Shown here piece by piece: positions 15,449 through 24,841 of a stretch of DNA of 64,000 nt. The position numbers were made by a program, and so were the translations under genes. The notes below the pieces were generated by a model. That model was not told the origin of the DNA and did not search any database. It saw only the letters and a program-made list of their open reading frames with translations. The stretch's first letter is position 1. Each line of letters begins with the position of its first letter. This DNA is from Burkholderiaceae bacterium 16 (GTDB lineage: Bacteria > Pseudomonadota > Gammaproteobacteria > Burkholderiales > Burkholderiaceae). The stretch lies in the NCBI GenBank assembly GCA_000955785.1, contig JYOD01000029.1, forward strand, positions 1 to 64,000, read 5' to 3'.

Positions 15449-16087
15449 ATGCGCAAGCTACCCTCATCCAAACCCGCGCGGCGCGCTGTCGTCCATCCTC
15501 TGGCCGTGCGCGTGGCGCACTGGATCAACGCCTTCGCCATGACCTGCATGGTGATGAGCGGCTGGGCCATCTACAACGCCTCGCCGCTGTTCCCCTTCAA
15601 GTTTCCGGCCTGGGCTACCGTGGGCGGCTGGCTGGGTGGATCGATCGCATGGCATTTCGCGGCGATGTGGCTGTTGTGCGCGAATGCCCTGCTCTATCTG
15701 GCCTATGGCATTGCCACCCGGCACTTCCGCCGCCACTTCCTGCCGCTGAGCGCGCGCGGCGTGCTGCGTGACGCGTCGCTGGCCATCCGCTTGCGCCTGC
15801 CGCATCGCCCCGGTAGCTACAACGCGGTACAGCGGCTGATGTACGTGGCGGTGTTGCTGCTGGGCGTGCTGGTGGTGGCCTCCGGCCTGGCCATCTGGAA
15901 ACCCGGGCAACTGGACTGGCTGGCGGCGCTGTTCGGTGGCTTCGACATGGCACGCCATGTCCATTTCGTCGCCATGGCGGGCATCGTAGGCTTTGTGGTG
16001 GTGCACCTGGCGCTGGTCATCCTGGTACCGTCCACCTTGCTGCCGATGCTCACCGGGCGCGCCAATCAAGGAGACGCCAAAGCATGA
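15449..16087 (+). CDS. Cytochrome b561-family membrane heme protein
   Basis: The 212-residue protein has four transmembrane helices and histidines placed to hold two b hemes. These are His in VHPLAVRVAHWINAF (helix 1), IAWHFAAMW (helix 2), ARHVHFVAM (between helices 3 and 4) and VVVHLALVI (helix 4). Its gene overlaps the next start by four bases (ATGA at 16084-16087), so it is translationally coupled to the molybdopterin enzyme. The natural reading is that the cytochrome passes electrons between the quinone pool and that periplasmic enzyme, as MsrQ does for MsrP, although this protein belongs to the Ni-hydrogenase-type b561 family rather than MsrQ itself. Confidence 0.87.
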   Translation: MRKLPSSKPARRAVVHPLAVRVAHWINAFAMTCMVMSGWAIYNASPLFPFKFPAWATVGGWLGGSIAWHFAAMWLLCANALLYLAYGIATRHFRRHFLPLSARGVLRDASLAIRLRLPHRPGSYNAVQRLMYVAVLLLGVLVVASGLAIWKPGQLDWLAALFGGFDMARHVHFVAMAGIVGFVVVHLALVILVPSTLLPMLTGRANQGDAKA

Positions 16088-16920
16088 GCGCCCCTGCCGA
16101 AAAAACGCGCATCGTCCGCCTCGACGGCGAGACCGGCGACGCGGATCGCGCCGGAACCCGTATTGCAACACCCGCCTCGCAGCGGGTCAGCGCGGCAGAC
16201 TTCAAACCCCAGCTGGCCCGGCTCCAGCGGCGCTTGTTCCTGCGTTCCTCGCTGTCGCTAGGCGCCCTGTCCATGCTGGCGGGCTGCACGCTGCAGGATG
16301 GCGACACCGTGGACAACGTGCTGTGGTCGATGTCGCGCTGGAACGATCGCGTGCAGGGCTGGCTGTTCAATCGCAACCGCCTGGCGCCCACCTACGCGCG
16401 CAGCCAGATTACCCAGCCTTTTCCGTTCAATGCCTTCTACCCCGAGTACGACGTGCCCGAGGTCGACGGCGCGGACTATCGCCTCGAAGTCTCCGGGCTG
16501 GTAGCCGACAAGCGCGCATGGAGCCTGGCGCAACTGCGTGCGCTGCCGCAGGCGGGACAGATCACGCGCCATATCTGCATCGAAGGCTGGAGCGCGATTG
16601 GCGAATGGCGCGGCGTGCCGCTGCGGACCTTCCTGGAACGGATCGGCGCCGACACCACCGCCCGCTATGTTGGTTTCAAATGCGCGGACCGCTATTACTC
16701 CAGCCTCGACATGGCAACTGCGCTGCATCCGCAGACCCTGCTGGCACTGGATTTCGGCAGCGAGCCGCTGCCGGCCCAATACGGCTATCCGCTCAAGCTG
16801 CGGGTGCCGACCAAGCTTGGCTTCAAGAACCCGAAGCATATTGCGGCGCTCTTTGTGACCAACCAGAATCCCGGAGGCTACTGGGAAGACCAGGGGTACA
16901 ACTGGTTCAGCGGGCTGTAA
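16084..16920 (+). CDS. Tat-exported molybdopterin oxidoreductase, MsrP/sulfite-oxidase fold
   Basis: The 278-residue protein has a late twin-arginine motif (QRRLFLRSSLSLGALSML, Arg49-Arg50) ending in a lipobox LAGC with Cys68. It is therefore probably a Tat-exported lipoprotein with an unusually long N-region. The catalytic domain has the sulfite-oxidase/MsrP fold, with the molybdenum-ligand Cys165 in RHICIEGWSAIGEWRGVPL and the conserved YGYPLKLRVPTKLGFKNPKH near the C-terminus. The dimerisation domain of true sulfite oxidases is absent, as in MsrP. It is coupled to cytochrome b561. Likely role: reduction or oxidation of a small sulfur or N-oxide compound in the periplasm; methionine-sulfoxide repair is possible but unproven. 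Confidence 0.85.
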   Translation: MSAPAEKTRIVRLDGETGDADRAGTRIATPASQRVSAADFKPQLARLQRRLFLRSSLSLGALSMLAGCTLQDGDTVDNVLWSMSRWNDRVQGWLFNRNRLAPTYARSQITQPFPFNAFYPEYDVPEVDGADYRLEVSGLVADKRAWSLAQLRALPQAGQITRHICIEGWSAIGEWRGVPLRTFLERIGADTTARYVGFKCADRYYSSLDMATALHPQTLLALDFGSEPLPAQYGYPLKLRVPTKLGFKNPKHIAALFVTNQNPGGYWEDQGYNWFSGL

Positions 16921-17227
16921 GCGGGATACCAACCTGGCCCATGTGGCGTACCGCAGGTGATGTGCCGCCTGTTTCTTGCGGAAGCCGATGTGCCACCTGG
17001 ATCATGCGGTACGCCGGGATCACACCAAACGTCATTCCCTGAGCTGCCACGTCTACCACGTCTCCCCGCAGCAACGCGAATGTGCTGCATACCACCACGC
17101 CCGGGCCATAGGGCATTCCCTCAATGCCCGCACCTGAGTAAGATCAGGGGCATGCGCCGCCCCCACCATGGCCGGCGTGCACACTGCATCGCCCTCACCC
17201 GCGTGATCTCCCGCCGCGGGGGGCGGC
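16921..17227. other. Intergenic region with an 11-bp inverted repeat
   Basis: This 307-base stretch has no credible gene. It contains GGCGTACCGCA at 16945-16955 and its exact complement TGCGGTACGCC at 17005-17015, with degenerate internal copies of TGTGCCGCCTG / TGTGCCACCTG. It may be the remnant of a small mobile or repeat element, but nothing definite can be said. Confidence 0.4.
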
Positions 17228-17527
17228 ATGGGAAAGAGCGAGTCCATGGCTTCAAGCAGCGCCTACCGGCAACTCTGGCACCTCACCTCCGAGGGTTGGG
17301 GCTACTGCGCGCTCGGCACCTTCAGCCACGACGGACTGCCCCCGGAATGGCGGACCGTGCTGCCGATGCTGCCGCTGCGCGACCGCTACTCGGCCGTCAA
17401 GGCCGCACGCATGATGCTGGTCACCATGCAGCTCCGGGGCGCGGCACCGGCTTCTGCAAAGCAATCCAATCCGCAGCGGCCGTTGTATTACGTGTATCAG
17501 GCCTGGAGTACGCAGATGGTGGCGTGA
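17228..17527 (+). CDS. Small hypothetical protein
   Basis: The open frame gives 99 residues, or 93 if translation begins at the second ATG (17246). A G-rich run before 17228 could act as a ribosome-binding site. The sequence has a short hydrophilic N-terminus, a segment SEGWGYCALGTFSHDGLPPE, and a basic middle (LRDRYSAVKAARMMLVTMQL), with no motif that I know. The C-terminal part (RPLYYVYQAWSTQMVA) is not repetitive, so it looks more like a real small gene than chance. It ends 54 bases before the shared terminator with purL. Confidence 0.4.
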   Translation: MGKSESMASSSAYRQLWHLTSEGWGYCALGTFSHDGLPPEWRTVLPMLPLRDRYSAVKAARMMLVTMQLRGAAPASAKQSNPQRPLYYVYQAWSTQMVA

Positions 17528-17581
17528 CCGGAATCTGCTCCGTTTGCCCCCGTCTTCGCCATGCACGCCCATTAGCAAGAG

Positions 17582-17608
17582 AAAAAGCCCGCGCAAGGCG
17601 AGCTTTTT
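17582..17608. terminator. Bidirectional terminator between the small gene and purL
   Basis: AAAAAGC-C-CGC and GCG-A-GCTTTTT form a stem with one mismatch around the loop GCAAG. A-tracts on the left and T-tracts on the right give a U-tail in both directions. It lies 32 bases beyond the purL stop codon. Confidence 0.75.
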
Positions 17609-17639
17609 CTTTTCTACCAGCGGGCCAGCGGCAATCCGC

Positions 17640-20600
17640 TCAACCCACCCACTTCCGCGCGTTACGGAACATGCGCATCCACGGGCTGCCGCCATCCGCC
17701 GCCTGCTTCCAGGCATCCGGCGCCCAGCTCATGGTGGCGGTGCGGAACACGCGCTCCGGGTGCGGCATCAGCACGGTGAAGCGGCCATCCACCGTCGTCA
17801 CCGAGGTAATGCCGTCGGGCGAGCCGTTCGGGTTCAGCGGATAGGTCTGGGTGGGTGCGCCGAGGTTGTCCACGAAACGCAGCGCCACCTGGGCCTGGCC
17901 CTTGTCGCCTTGCTGCGAGAAGTCGGCAAAGCCTTCGCCGTGCGCCACCACGATGGGGATGCGGCTGCCTTCCATGCCGGCGAAAAAGATCGACGGCGAG
18001 GACTGCACTTCCACGGTGACGTAGCGCGCTTCGTACTGCTCCGACTGGTTGCGCGTGAACTTGGGCCAGGCGCCCGCGCCCGGGATGATCGGGGCGAGGT
18101 TGCTCATCATCTGGCAGCCATTGCACACGCCCAGCGCGAACGTATCCTGGCGGTTGAAGAAGGCGGCAAACTGCTCGGCCATCTGCGCGTTGAACAGGAT
18201 CGTCTTGGCCCAGCCTTCGCCGGCGCCCAGCACGTCGCCGTAGCTGAAGCCGCCGCATGCCACGAAGCCGGAGAACTCGGCCAGGTTGGCGCGGCCCGCG
18301 ATCAGGTCGCTCATATGGACGTCGTGCGTGTCGAAGCCCACGCGGTCCATGCTGTAGGCCATCTCGATCTGCGAGTTGACGCCCTGCTCGCGCAGGATCG
18401 CCACGCGCGGACGCGCACCGGTTGCCACGAACGGCGCAGCGATGTCTTGCGCCGGATCGAAGGTCAGCACCGGCGAGATGCCGGGGTCCGCCGCGTCGAG
18501 CAGGCGGTCGTATTCGCTGTCGGCGCAGGCGGGGTTGTCGCGCAGGCGCGCGATGCGCCAGCTGACTTCGCTCCAGGTGCGCTGCAGTTCGCTGCGCGCG
18601 GCGCCGAACACCTTCTTGGCGTCGCGGTAGATCTCGATCTGGTCGGTGGTGTTGGGCTTGCCCACTACGTGGCTGCATGCCGACAGGCCGACCTCGCGCA
18701 GCACGGCGAACACGGCATCGCGCTCTTCCTGGCGTACCTGGATCACCGCGCCGAGTTCCTCCGAGAACAGCGCGCGCAGGGTCTGGTCGTCGCGGCGGCC
18801 GGAGATCTGCTGTGCCCAGTTCTTGGCATCGCCGAAGTCCTGCTCCTGGACCGGGTCCAGCGCCAGCATGTCGACGTTGAGCGACAGGCCGCAATGGCCG
18901 GCAAAGGCCATTTCCGCCAGGGCAGCCAGGAAGCCGCCGTCGGAACGGTCGTGGTAGGCCAGCAGCCTGCCCTCGCGGTTCAGGCGCTGGATCACGTTGA
19001 AGAAGTTCTTCAGGTCTTCGGCGTTGTCCACGTCCGGCGCGGTGTCGCCTACCTGCTGCGTCACCTGCGCCAGGATGCTGCCACCCAGGCGGTTCTTGCC
19101 GCGGCCGAGGTCGATGGCGATCAGCACGCTGTCGCCGGCATCGGTGCGCAGCTGGGGGGTCAGGGTCCGGTCGGTGTCATCCACGGCGGCAAACGCCGAG
19201 ATGATCAGTGAGACCGGCGCGACCACTTCCTTGTCGGCGCCGTTGTCCTGCCACTTGGTGCGCATGGACAGCGAATCCTTGCCCACCGGGATGCTGATGC
19301 CCAGCGCCGGGCACAGCTCCATGCCGACGGCGTGCACGGTGTCATACAGCTTGGCGTCCTCGCCTTCCACGCCGCAAGCCGCCATCCAGTTGGCCGACAG
19401 CTTGACCTTGCCCAGGTCCTTGACCGGCGCGGCGGCCAGGTTGGTCAGCGCCTCGCCGATGGCCATGCGGCCCGAGGCCGGTGCGTTGATCACGGCCAGC
19501 GGCGTGCGCTCGCCCATGGTCATGGCTTCGCCGGTGCGGCCCTTGTAATCGAGCGTGGTCACGGCCACGTCGGCCACCGGCACCTGCCAGGGGCCGACCA
19601 TCTGGTCGCGCGCGTTCATGCCGCCCACGGTACGGTCGCCAATGGTGATCAGGAAGGACTTGCTGGCCACAGTGGGGTGGCGCAGCACGTCACGCACAGC
19701 CTCGTCCAGCGCGATGCCGGTCACGTCAACCGGCGGCAGGCTTTGCTCCACATGCCTGACGTCGCGGTGCATGCGCGGCGGCTTGCCCAGCAGCACGTCC
19801 ATCGGCATGTTCACGGCATGGTGTTCCTTGAGCGCGGCGTCGACATGCGCGTCGACCAGCTGCAGCTGCTTCTCCTCGGTGGCGATGCCCACCACCGCGA
19901 ACGGCGAGCGCTCGCGCTGGCACATGGCCTGGAACAGCGGGAAGGATTCCGGCGCCACCGCCATCACATAGCGTTCCTGCGACTCGTTGCACCAGATCTC
20001 GGCCGGGCTCATGCCGGACTCTTCCAGGTGCACCTGGCGCAGGTCGAAACGCGCGCCGCGGCCGGCGCCGTCCACCAGTTCGGGGAAGGCATTGGAAATG
20101 CCGCCCGCGCCCACGTCATGGATCGACAGGATGGGGTTGTCATCGCCGAGTTGCCAGCAGGCGTTGATCACTTCCTGCGCGCGCCGCTCCATCTCGGGGT
20201 TGCCGCGCTGGACCGAATCGAAGTCCAGGTCGGCGGTGTTGGTGCCGGTCGCCATCGAGCTGGCGGCGCTGCCGCCCATGCCGATGCGCATGCCCGGGCC
20301 GCCCAGCTGGATCAGCAGCGAGCCGGCGGGCAGTTCCTTCTTGTGCGTGTGGCCGGCGTCGATATTGCCGATGCCGCCGGCGATCATGATCGGCTTGTGA
20401 TAGCCGCGCACGGTGCCGCCGACGTTTTGCTCGTAGACGCGGAAGTAGCCACCCAGGATGGCGCGGCCGAACTCGTTGTTGAACGCGGCGCCGCCGAGCG
20501 GGCCGTCGGTCATGATCTGCAGCGGCGAGGCGATGCGATCCGGCTTGCCGGTCACGCCGGGCTTGTCGGCGGGGTTGCGGTGCGCCACCGGCTGGGCCGC

Positions 20601-21686
20601 GTCGCGCGCGTTTTCCCAGCCTTCGACGGCATCGGGCAGCATCAGGTTGGAAACCGTGAAACCGGTCAGGCCCGCCTTGGGCTTGCCGCCACGTCCGGTG
20701 GCGCCCTCGTCGCGGATCTCGCCGCCGGCGCCGGTGGAGGCACCGGGGAACGGCGAGATGGCGGTCGGGTGGTTGTGCGTCTCCACCTTCATCAGCGTGT
20801 GGGTCAGCGCCTCAACGCGGCCGTACTTGTGCCCGGTGCCGCGCGGGAACCAGCGCTCGGCCACGTCGCCTTCCATCACCGCGGAGTTGTCCGAGTACGC
20901 CACGATCGACCCTTGCGGGTTGAGCTGGTGGGTATTGCGGATCATGGCGAACAGGGATTTGTCCTGCTGCACGCCGTCGATGGTCCAGGTGGCGTTGAAG
21001 ATCTTGTGGCGGCAGTGCTCGCTGTTGGCCTGCGCGAACATCATCAGCTCGACGTCGGTCGGGTTGCGCTCCAGCTTGGCGTAGGCGTCCACCAGGTAAT
21101 CGATCTCGTCTTCCGACAGCGCCAGGCCCATCTCGGTATTGGCCTGCGCCAGCGCGGCGCGGCCACCGGAGATATCGATGAAGCGCAGCGGCTTGGCGGG
21201 CAGTTCCTGGAACAGGCCGGCCGCGTCCTCACGCGAGGCCACCACGGATTCGGTCATGCGATCGAACAGGTGAGCCGCCACGGCGGCACGGGTGCCGGCG
21301 TCCAGCAACTTGCGCCCGCGCAGCAGGCCCTTCTTGCACACCACGGTGATCTCGATGCCACGCTCGATGCGGTGGACGTGCTCGAAGCCGCAGTTATGCG
21401 CAATATCGGTGGCCTTGCTGGCCCACGGCGAAATCGTGCCGAAACGCGGGATCACCACGAAACGATCGCCTTCAGCCTGTGCCTCGAAAGGCGCACCGTA
21501 GGTCAGGAGCGCGCCGATGCGGGCGCTGTCATCCTGGGACAGCGGTACGTCGGTGTCGACGAAATGCAGGAACTGGCCGTGCACCGACTCAATGTCGGAG
21601 TCGATCTGCTTGAGGGCGGTGAGCAGGCGTTGCTGGCGGAAGGCGGAAAGCGCCAATGCACCGGGGAAGCACGAGAAATGCGCCAT
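17640..21686 (-). CDS. purL: Phosphoribosylformylglycinamidine synthase (single chain)
   Basis: The 1348-residue enzyme makes formylglycinamidine ribonucleotide from FGAR, ATP and glutamine, the fourth step of purine synthesis. Domains in order are an N-terminal PurS-like part (about 1-160), a linker with [14 protein letters not shown], and two AIR-synthase halves. The first half includes [20 protein letters not shown] and the second [11 protein letters not shown]. Last is the glutamine amidotransferase domain (from about 1060) with nucleophile Cys1188 in [10 protein letters not shown] and the His-Glu pair near the end (MPHPERVFR). This is the normal length for gamma/beta-proteobacteria. The gene stands alone, with a TATAAT box upstream and a bidirectional terminator downstream. 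Confidence 0.98.
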   Translation of the reverse strand: MAHFSCFPGALALSAFRQQRLLTALKQIDSDIESVHGQFLHFVDTDVPLSQDDSARIGALLTYGAPFEAQAEGDRFVVIPRFGTISPWASKATDIAHNCGFEHVHRIERGIEITVVCKKGLLRGRKLLDAGTRAAVAAHLFDRMTESVVASREDAAGLFQELPAKPLRFIDISGGRAALAQANTEMGLALSEDEIDYLVDAYAKLERNPTDVELMMFAQANSEHCRHKIFNATWTIDGVQQDKSLFAMIRNTHQLNPQGSIVAYSDNSAVMEGDVAERWFPRGTGHKYGRVEALTHTLMKVETHNHPTAISPFPGASTGAGGEIRDEGATGRGGKPKAGLTGFTVSNLMLPDAVEGWENARDAAQPVAHRNPADKPGVTGKPDRIASPLQIMTDGPLGGAAFNNEFGRAILGGYFRVYEQNVGGTVRGYHKPIMIAGGIGNIDAGHTHKKELPAGSLLIQLGGPGMRIGMGGSAASSMATGTNTADLDFDSVQRGNPEMERRAQEVINACWQLGDDNPILSIHDVGAGGISNAFPELVDGAGRGARFDLRQVHLEESGMSPAEIWCNESQERYVMAVAPESFPLFQAMCQRERSPFAVVGIATEEKQLQLVDAHVDAALKEHHAVNMPMDVLLGKPPRMHRDVRHVEQSLPPVDVTGIALDEAVRDVLRHPTVASKSFLITIGDRTVGGMNARDQMVGPWQVPVADVAVTTLDYKGRTGEAMTMGERTPLAVINAPASGRMAIGEALTNLAAAPVKDLGKVKLSANWMAACGVEGEDAKLYDTVHAVGMELCPALGISIPVGKDSLSMRTKWQDNGADKEVVAPVSLIISAFAAVDDTDRTLTPQLRTDAGDSVLIAIDLGRGKNRLGGSILAQVTQQVGDTAPDVDNAEDLKNFFNVIQRLNREGRLLAYHDRSDGGFLAALAEMAFAGHCGLSLNVDMLALDPVQEQDFGDAKNWAQQISGRRDDQTLRALFSEELGAVIQVRQEERDAVFAVLREVGLSACSHVVGKPNTTDQIEIYRDAKKVFGAARSELQRTWSEVSWRIARLRDNPACADSEYDRLLDAADPGISPVLTFDPAQDIAAPFVATGARPRVAILREQGVNSQIEMAYSMDRVGFDTHDVHMSDLIAGRANLAEFSGFVACGGFSYGDVLGAGEGWAKTILFNAQMAEQFAAFFNRQDTFALGVCNGCQMMSNLAPIIPGAGAWPKFTRNQSEQYEARYVTVEVQSSPSIFFAGMEGSRIPIVVAHGEGFADFSQQGDKGQAQVALRFVDNLGAPTQTYPLNPNGSPDGITSVTTVDGRFTVLMPHPERVFRTATMSWAPDAWKQAADGGSPWMRMFRNARKWVG

Positions 21687-22080
21687 GGTCTGAGCGGTCG
21701 GGAGGGCAGGAGGTAGGGGCTGCTACCGGCCGGCGCCGCTGGTTGGGGCGCCGTGCTGGCGGGAAACCAGCATTATACCTTGTCGAAGGGGGTTTCCCGC
21801 GATGCAGCACGGGCAGGTTGATGGGCGAAGGCACGGGCGCCGCGGACGAGCCTCGCCGCCTTCACGCGGAAGGTGCTCCGCCCGGCATAGTGTGCCGCCA
21901 GCGGCACCCCAGTTCATCTCCCGCGGCCGGTACCCTATTGCCGCGCCATCTCCGCGCGCCCCGGCGGGTCGCCGTCCCGGACCTGTTGTGCCGTGGAACA
22001 CAAAGGTGTGCCGGTGCCGGTGCCCCTGCGTCGGCGAAGCGCCGGTGGCACCGGCGGCGTGCTTTGCTGGCGTGGCGGGC
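21687..22080. other. Intergenic region between purL and the alkyl sulfatase gene
   Basis: No credible gene is seen in these 394 bases; the open frames on either strand have low-complexity, Arg/Pro-rich translations and no start signals. It holds the purL promoter (TATAAT at 21772-21777, minus strand) and a GC-rich palindrome GCCGGTGGCACCGGC at 22041-22055 just after the alkyl sulfatase gene. Confidence 0.5.
21772..21777 (-). promoter_or_regulatory. purL -10 box
   Basis: A perfect TATAAT on the minus strand lies about 85 bases upstream of the purL start. No good -35 hexamer is visible 16-18 bases before it. A PurR-type box is not recognisable. Confidence 0.5.
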
Positions 22081-24000
22081 TCAGCGGTCGGGCCACGGCG
22101 CCGCATCCACCACTGGGAAGCTGCCGCTGAACTGGTCCAGCAGGCCCATGAAGCGCGGCAGCAGCGCTACGGCGCCGCTTAGCGAGAGGCGGCCTTCGGC
22201 CATGGCCTCGGCAACGGTCCAGCGCCGCGTCAGCAGCCCGTCGAGCGTGTCGCGGGTGGTTTCGATGACCACGTCCGCCGAGGACGCCGCCTCCACCTGC
22301 AGGCTGCTCAGCGCGCAGTTGGACAAGCTGCTCACCCACTGCTCGCCGCTGTCGGTGAAATGCCAGCCGATGTGGCACGCCATGCCTTCGGCACGCTGGC
22401 CATGGATGCGCACCGCCAGCGCGTCGAACAACAGCTCGTTGCTCATGGCGTGCATCAGGGCGTTGGCCGGCGGCCCCTGCGGATTGGCCTGGGGCGGGCC
22501 TTCGCGATACTCGCGCGCGGCCAGCAGGTAGGCATTGCGCCAGGTCGCGGACTCGGCCTGGAAGCCCATCTGCTCCAGCGCCCGGGCCGCCAGCTCGCGC
22601 GCTGGAGCATGGTCGGGATGCGCGTAGACCGCATGCTTGAGCACCTCCGCCACCCAGCGGAACTCGCCGCGCTCGTAGTCGGCGCGCGCCCTGGTCATCA
22701 CCGCTTCGATGCCGCCCATGTACTCCAAGTGCTTGCGCGCCGCGGCCACCGGCGGCAGCGCGTGCAGGTTGGCCGGATGCGCGTCGTACCAGCTCAGGTA
22801 ATGCTGCACGATCGCCTTGACGTTGTGCGACACGGTGCCGTAGTAGCCGCGCGTGTGCCAGCGCTTTGCCAGCGATTCCGGCAGTTGCAGCCCCTCGGCG
22901 ATCTCGCTGGCCTTCAGGCCATGGCTCATCAGCCGCACGGTCTGGTCGTGGAGCACGCGGTACAGGTCGCGCTGCTCGGAGAGGAATTGCCGCGCGCGCC
23001 CGGCTCCCCAGGTCGGCCAGTGGTGCTGGGCCAGCACCACGACGGTACGCGGGCCGTAGCGGTGCAGCGCGCGATGCAGGTATTTGGACCAGGCCAGCGA
23101 ATCGCGTACCTTGGCCCCGCGCAGCGGGCAAAGGTTGTGCAGGTTGTGGGTGGCGTTCTCGGCCAGGTTGAGCGCGCCTTCGGACGGGATGAAAAGGTGC
23201 ATCTCGGAGGGCGCCTCGGTCTCGGGGGTGAGCTGGAACTCGATCTCCAGCCCGTCGATCACGTGGACTTCGTGTTCTGCCTCGATCGACAGCGTCGGCG
23301 CGATCAGCGTGGAGCGTCCCAACGGCAAGGTCTTGCCCAGCCACGCATCCACCTGCGCCGCCGGCCCCTTGGCCAGCGTATGGCCAAACTGGAACTGCGC
23401 GCGGCGCGCCATTGCCACGCCGCCGATCACGTTCTCGGCAATGGCGTGGTGCATGAAGCCGGATGGCGCAATCACCTGGACGCGTCCGGCGCGCACGTCG
23501 GCCTCTTCCACCAGCCCCGCCACCCCGCCGAAGTGGTCGGCATGGCTGTGGCTGTAGATCACGGTGTGCAGCGTGCGGTTGCCGCGATGCTGCCGGTATA
23601 GCGCAAGCGCTGCGGCGGCGGTCTCCGGGCAGGTCAGCGCGTCCAGCGCGATCACGCCGGTGTCGCCTTCGATGAAGGTGATGTTGGCGATATCGAATCC
23701 TCGCACCTGGAAGATACGCGGCGTGACCTGGAACAGCCCGTGGATACGGTTCAGGCGCGCCTGCCGCCACAGGCTTGGATTGACGGTATCCGGTGCCTGC
23801 CCGGCTTCGAGGAAACCGTACGCCTCCAGGTTCCACACGCCGTGGCCGTGGGCGCGCGCGACCCTGGCATCGGGGATGGTGCCGAGAAAGCCGCGCTGTG
23901 CGTCCTCCCAGTCCTGTTCGTCGTGCTCCGGCAGTTCGCGTGCCAGCAGCCGATGAAAGTCTGCCGTGGCCGCGTGGGCACAGCTTTGATTGTCCGCCAT
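22081..24000 (-). CDS. Alkyl sulfatase (SdsA1/BDS1-type metallo-beta-lactamase fold)
   Basis: The 639-residue enzyme hydrolyses alkyl sulfates such as SDS to the alcohol and sulfate. It has the zinc motif HSHADHFGG (residues 151-159). Further metal or active-site segments follow (IAPSGFMHHAIAENVIGG, IPSEGALNLAENATHNLHN and VVVLAQHHWPTWG). A helical dimerisation domain comes next, then an SCP2-like C-terminal domain (from about 510). Most SdsA1 proteins are secreted, but I see no signal peptide here (it begins MADNQSCAHAATADFHRLLA), so it may be cytoplasmic. The gene is 80 bases downstream of a co-directional TetR gene, probably its regulator and perhaps in the same transcript. Confidence 0.92.
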   Translation of the reverse strand: MADNQSCAHAATADFHRLLARELPEHDEQDWEDAQRGFLGTIPDARVARAHGHGVWNLEAYGFLEAGQAPDTVNPSLWRQARLNRIHGLFQVTPRIFQVRGFDIANITFIEGDTGVIALDALTCPETAAAALALYRQHRGNRTLHTVIYSHSHADHFGGVAGLVEEADVRAGRVQVIAPSGFMHHAIAENVIGGVAMARRAQFQFGHTLAKGPAAQVDAWLGKTLPLGRSTLIAPTLSIEAEHEVHVIDGLEIEFQLTPETEAPSEMHLFIPSEGALNLAENATHNLHNLCPLRGAKVRDSLAWSKYLHRALHRYGPRTVVVLAQHHWPTWGAGRARQFLSEQRDLYRVLHDQTVRLMSHGLKASEIAEGLQLPESLAKRWHTRGYYGTVSHNVKAIVQHYLSWYDAHPANLHALPPVAAARKHLEYMGGIEAVMTRARADYERGEFRWVAEVLKHAVYAHPDHAPARELAARALEQMGFQAESATWRNAYLLAAREYREGPPQANPQGPPANALMHAMSNELLFDALAVRIHGQRAEGMACHIGWHFTDSGEQWVSSLSNCALSSLQVEAASSADVVIETTRDTLDGLLTRRWTVAEAMAEGRLSLSGAVALLPRFMGLLDQFSGSFPVVDAAPWPDR

Positions 24001-24080
24001 GGGGTCTCCCTTTTTGGTGACTGCGGGTTACTGCCAGCGCGGCACCAGCGCGCCGGGCAACATCTTTATCAGCCGGCCCG

Positions 24081-24749
24081 TCAGTTCCCCTCCGCCTTCA
24101 CGTTGAGATAGGCCGACAGTGCCGCCAGCAACTCCACCTGCAGCGCGGGCGCGCCCAGCTTCAAGGGGCCGGGATCGGTCAGCGCTGCGTTGATCAGGAC
24201 GCCATACAGCATCTGGTGGGCGAACTCGAGACGCTTGCGCGCGGCGGCGGTGCCCCACCCGGGGCGGCGCGCCATGGCGGCGACGAAGTGTTTGCAGCCT
24301 TCGATACGGGAGCGCGCCAGCGGCCAGGACGGCGAGGTTTCGCGGGCTGCGGGCGGCCTGCGGCGCAGCTCCAGCACGGCGGCGGCGTACAGGCCGCGGT
24401 GCTTGCTGAAGGAGCGCACCACCAGCGCGATCCAGTTGCGAAGGAATGCGTGCTCGCTCTCCCCCGCGCGTTCCGGCGCGGCAAAGAAGGCGCCGCCGCG
24501 CTGGCGCAGCAGGTCGGCCACCAGCGCGACCAGCACCTCGAAGTAGGCGTCTTTGCTGCGAAAGCGGGTGTAGAAAGTGCCGACGGAACAATCGATGGCT
24601 TGCGCGATGTCGCCTACGGTTACATCAGCCCAGTCGCGGCCTTCGGTCAGGCGCAGGCCGGCCTCGATCAGCGCCTGTTGCCGGTCGCGGCTGCGTTGCT
24701 GCCGCGGCGGGGCAGCAAGTTCGTGGGGCAGTTCCGTCTCGGTGGGCAT
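24081..24749 (-). CDS. TetR-family repressor of the alkyl sulfatase locus
   Basis: The 222-residue protein has the TetR DNA-binding domain at residues 18-75 (ALIEAGLRLTEGRDWADVTV, GDIAQAIDCSVGTFYTRFRS) and a helical ligand domain after it. It lies just upstream of the alkyl sulfatase gene on the same strand. A 26-base imperfect palindrome sits seven bases before its start codon (24756-24781), so it should repress its own transcript and probably the sulfatase gene with it. A natural inducer would be an alkyl sulfate or the fatty alcohol or acid it yields; this is inference from position only. The first 20 residues before the HTH are hydrophilic and variable. Confidence 0.88.
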   Translation of the reverse strand: MPTETELPHELAAPPRQQRSRDRQQALIEAGLRLTEGRDWADVTVGDIAQAIDCSVGTFYTRFRSKDAYFEVLVALVADLLRQRGGAFFAAPERAGESEHAFLRNWIALVVRSFSKHRGLYAAAVLELRRRPPAARETSPSWPLARSRIEGCKHFVAAMARRPGWGTAAARKRLEFAHQMLYGVLINAALTDPGPLKLGAPALQVELLAALSAYLNVKAEGN

Positions 24750-24755
24750 GGCCCC

Positions 24756-24781
24756 GAAACCTGAACATGAATTCGGGTTTC
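24756..24781. promoter_or_regulatory. Palindromic operator before the TetR gene
   Basis: The outer arms GAAACC and GGTTTC enclose inner arms GAA and TTC; 18 of the 26 positions obey dyad symmetry. Its place directly upstream of the TetR start, between promoter and gene, suits autorepression. Confidence 0.6.
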
Positions 24782-24841
24782 ATTCTTGGTTGCGCCTTGC
24801 GTTCACGTTATCGGGAAATACCCTCGCCGGGCGGCGGCACC

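Noticed and set aside
16921-17227. Insertion-sequence remnant
   Set aside because: There is an inverted repeat, but no transposase similarity and no target duplication, so I list it only as an intergenic oddity.
19332-21716. Long plus-strand open frame of about 794 codons antisense to purL
   Set aside because: It mirrors the codon pattern of purL on the other strand, has an Ala/Arg/His/Val-rich composition without domains, and has no start signal. Such frames are common in high-GC genomes.
22041-22055. Palindrome GCCGGTGGCACCGGC after the alkyl sulfatase gene, as a terminator
   Set aside because: Only one central base is left for a loop and no T tract follows, so it cannot be called a terminator with confidence.
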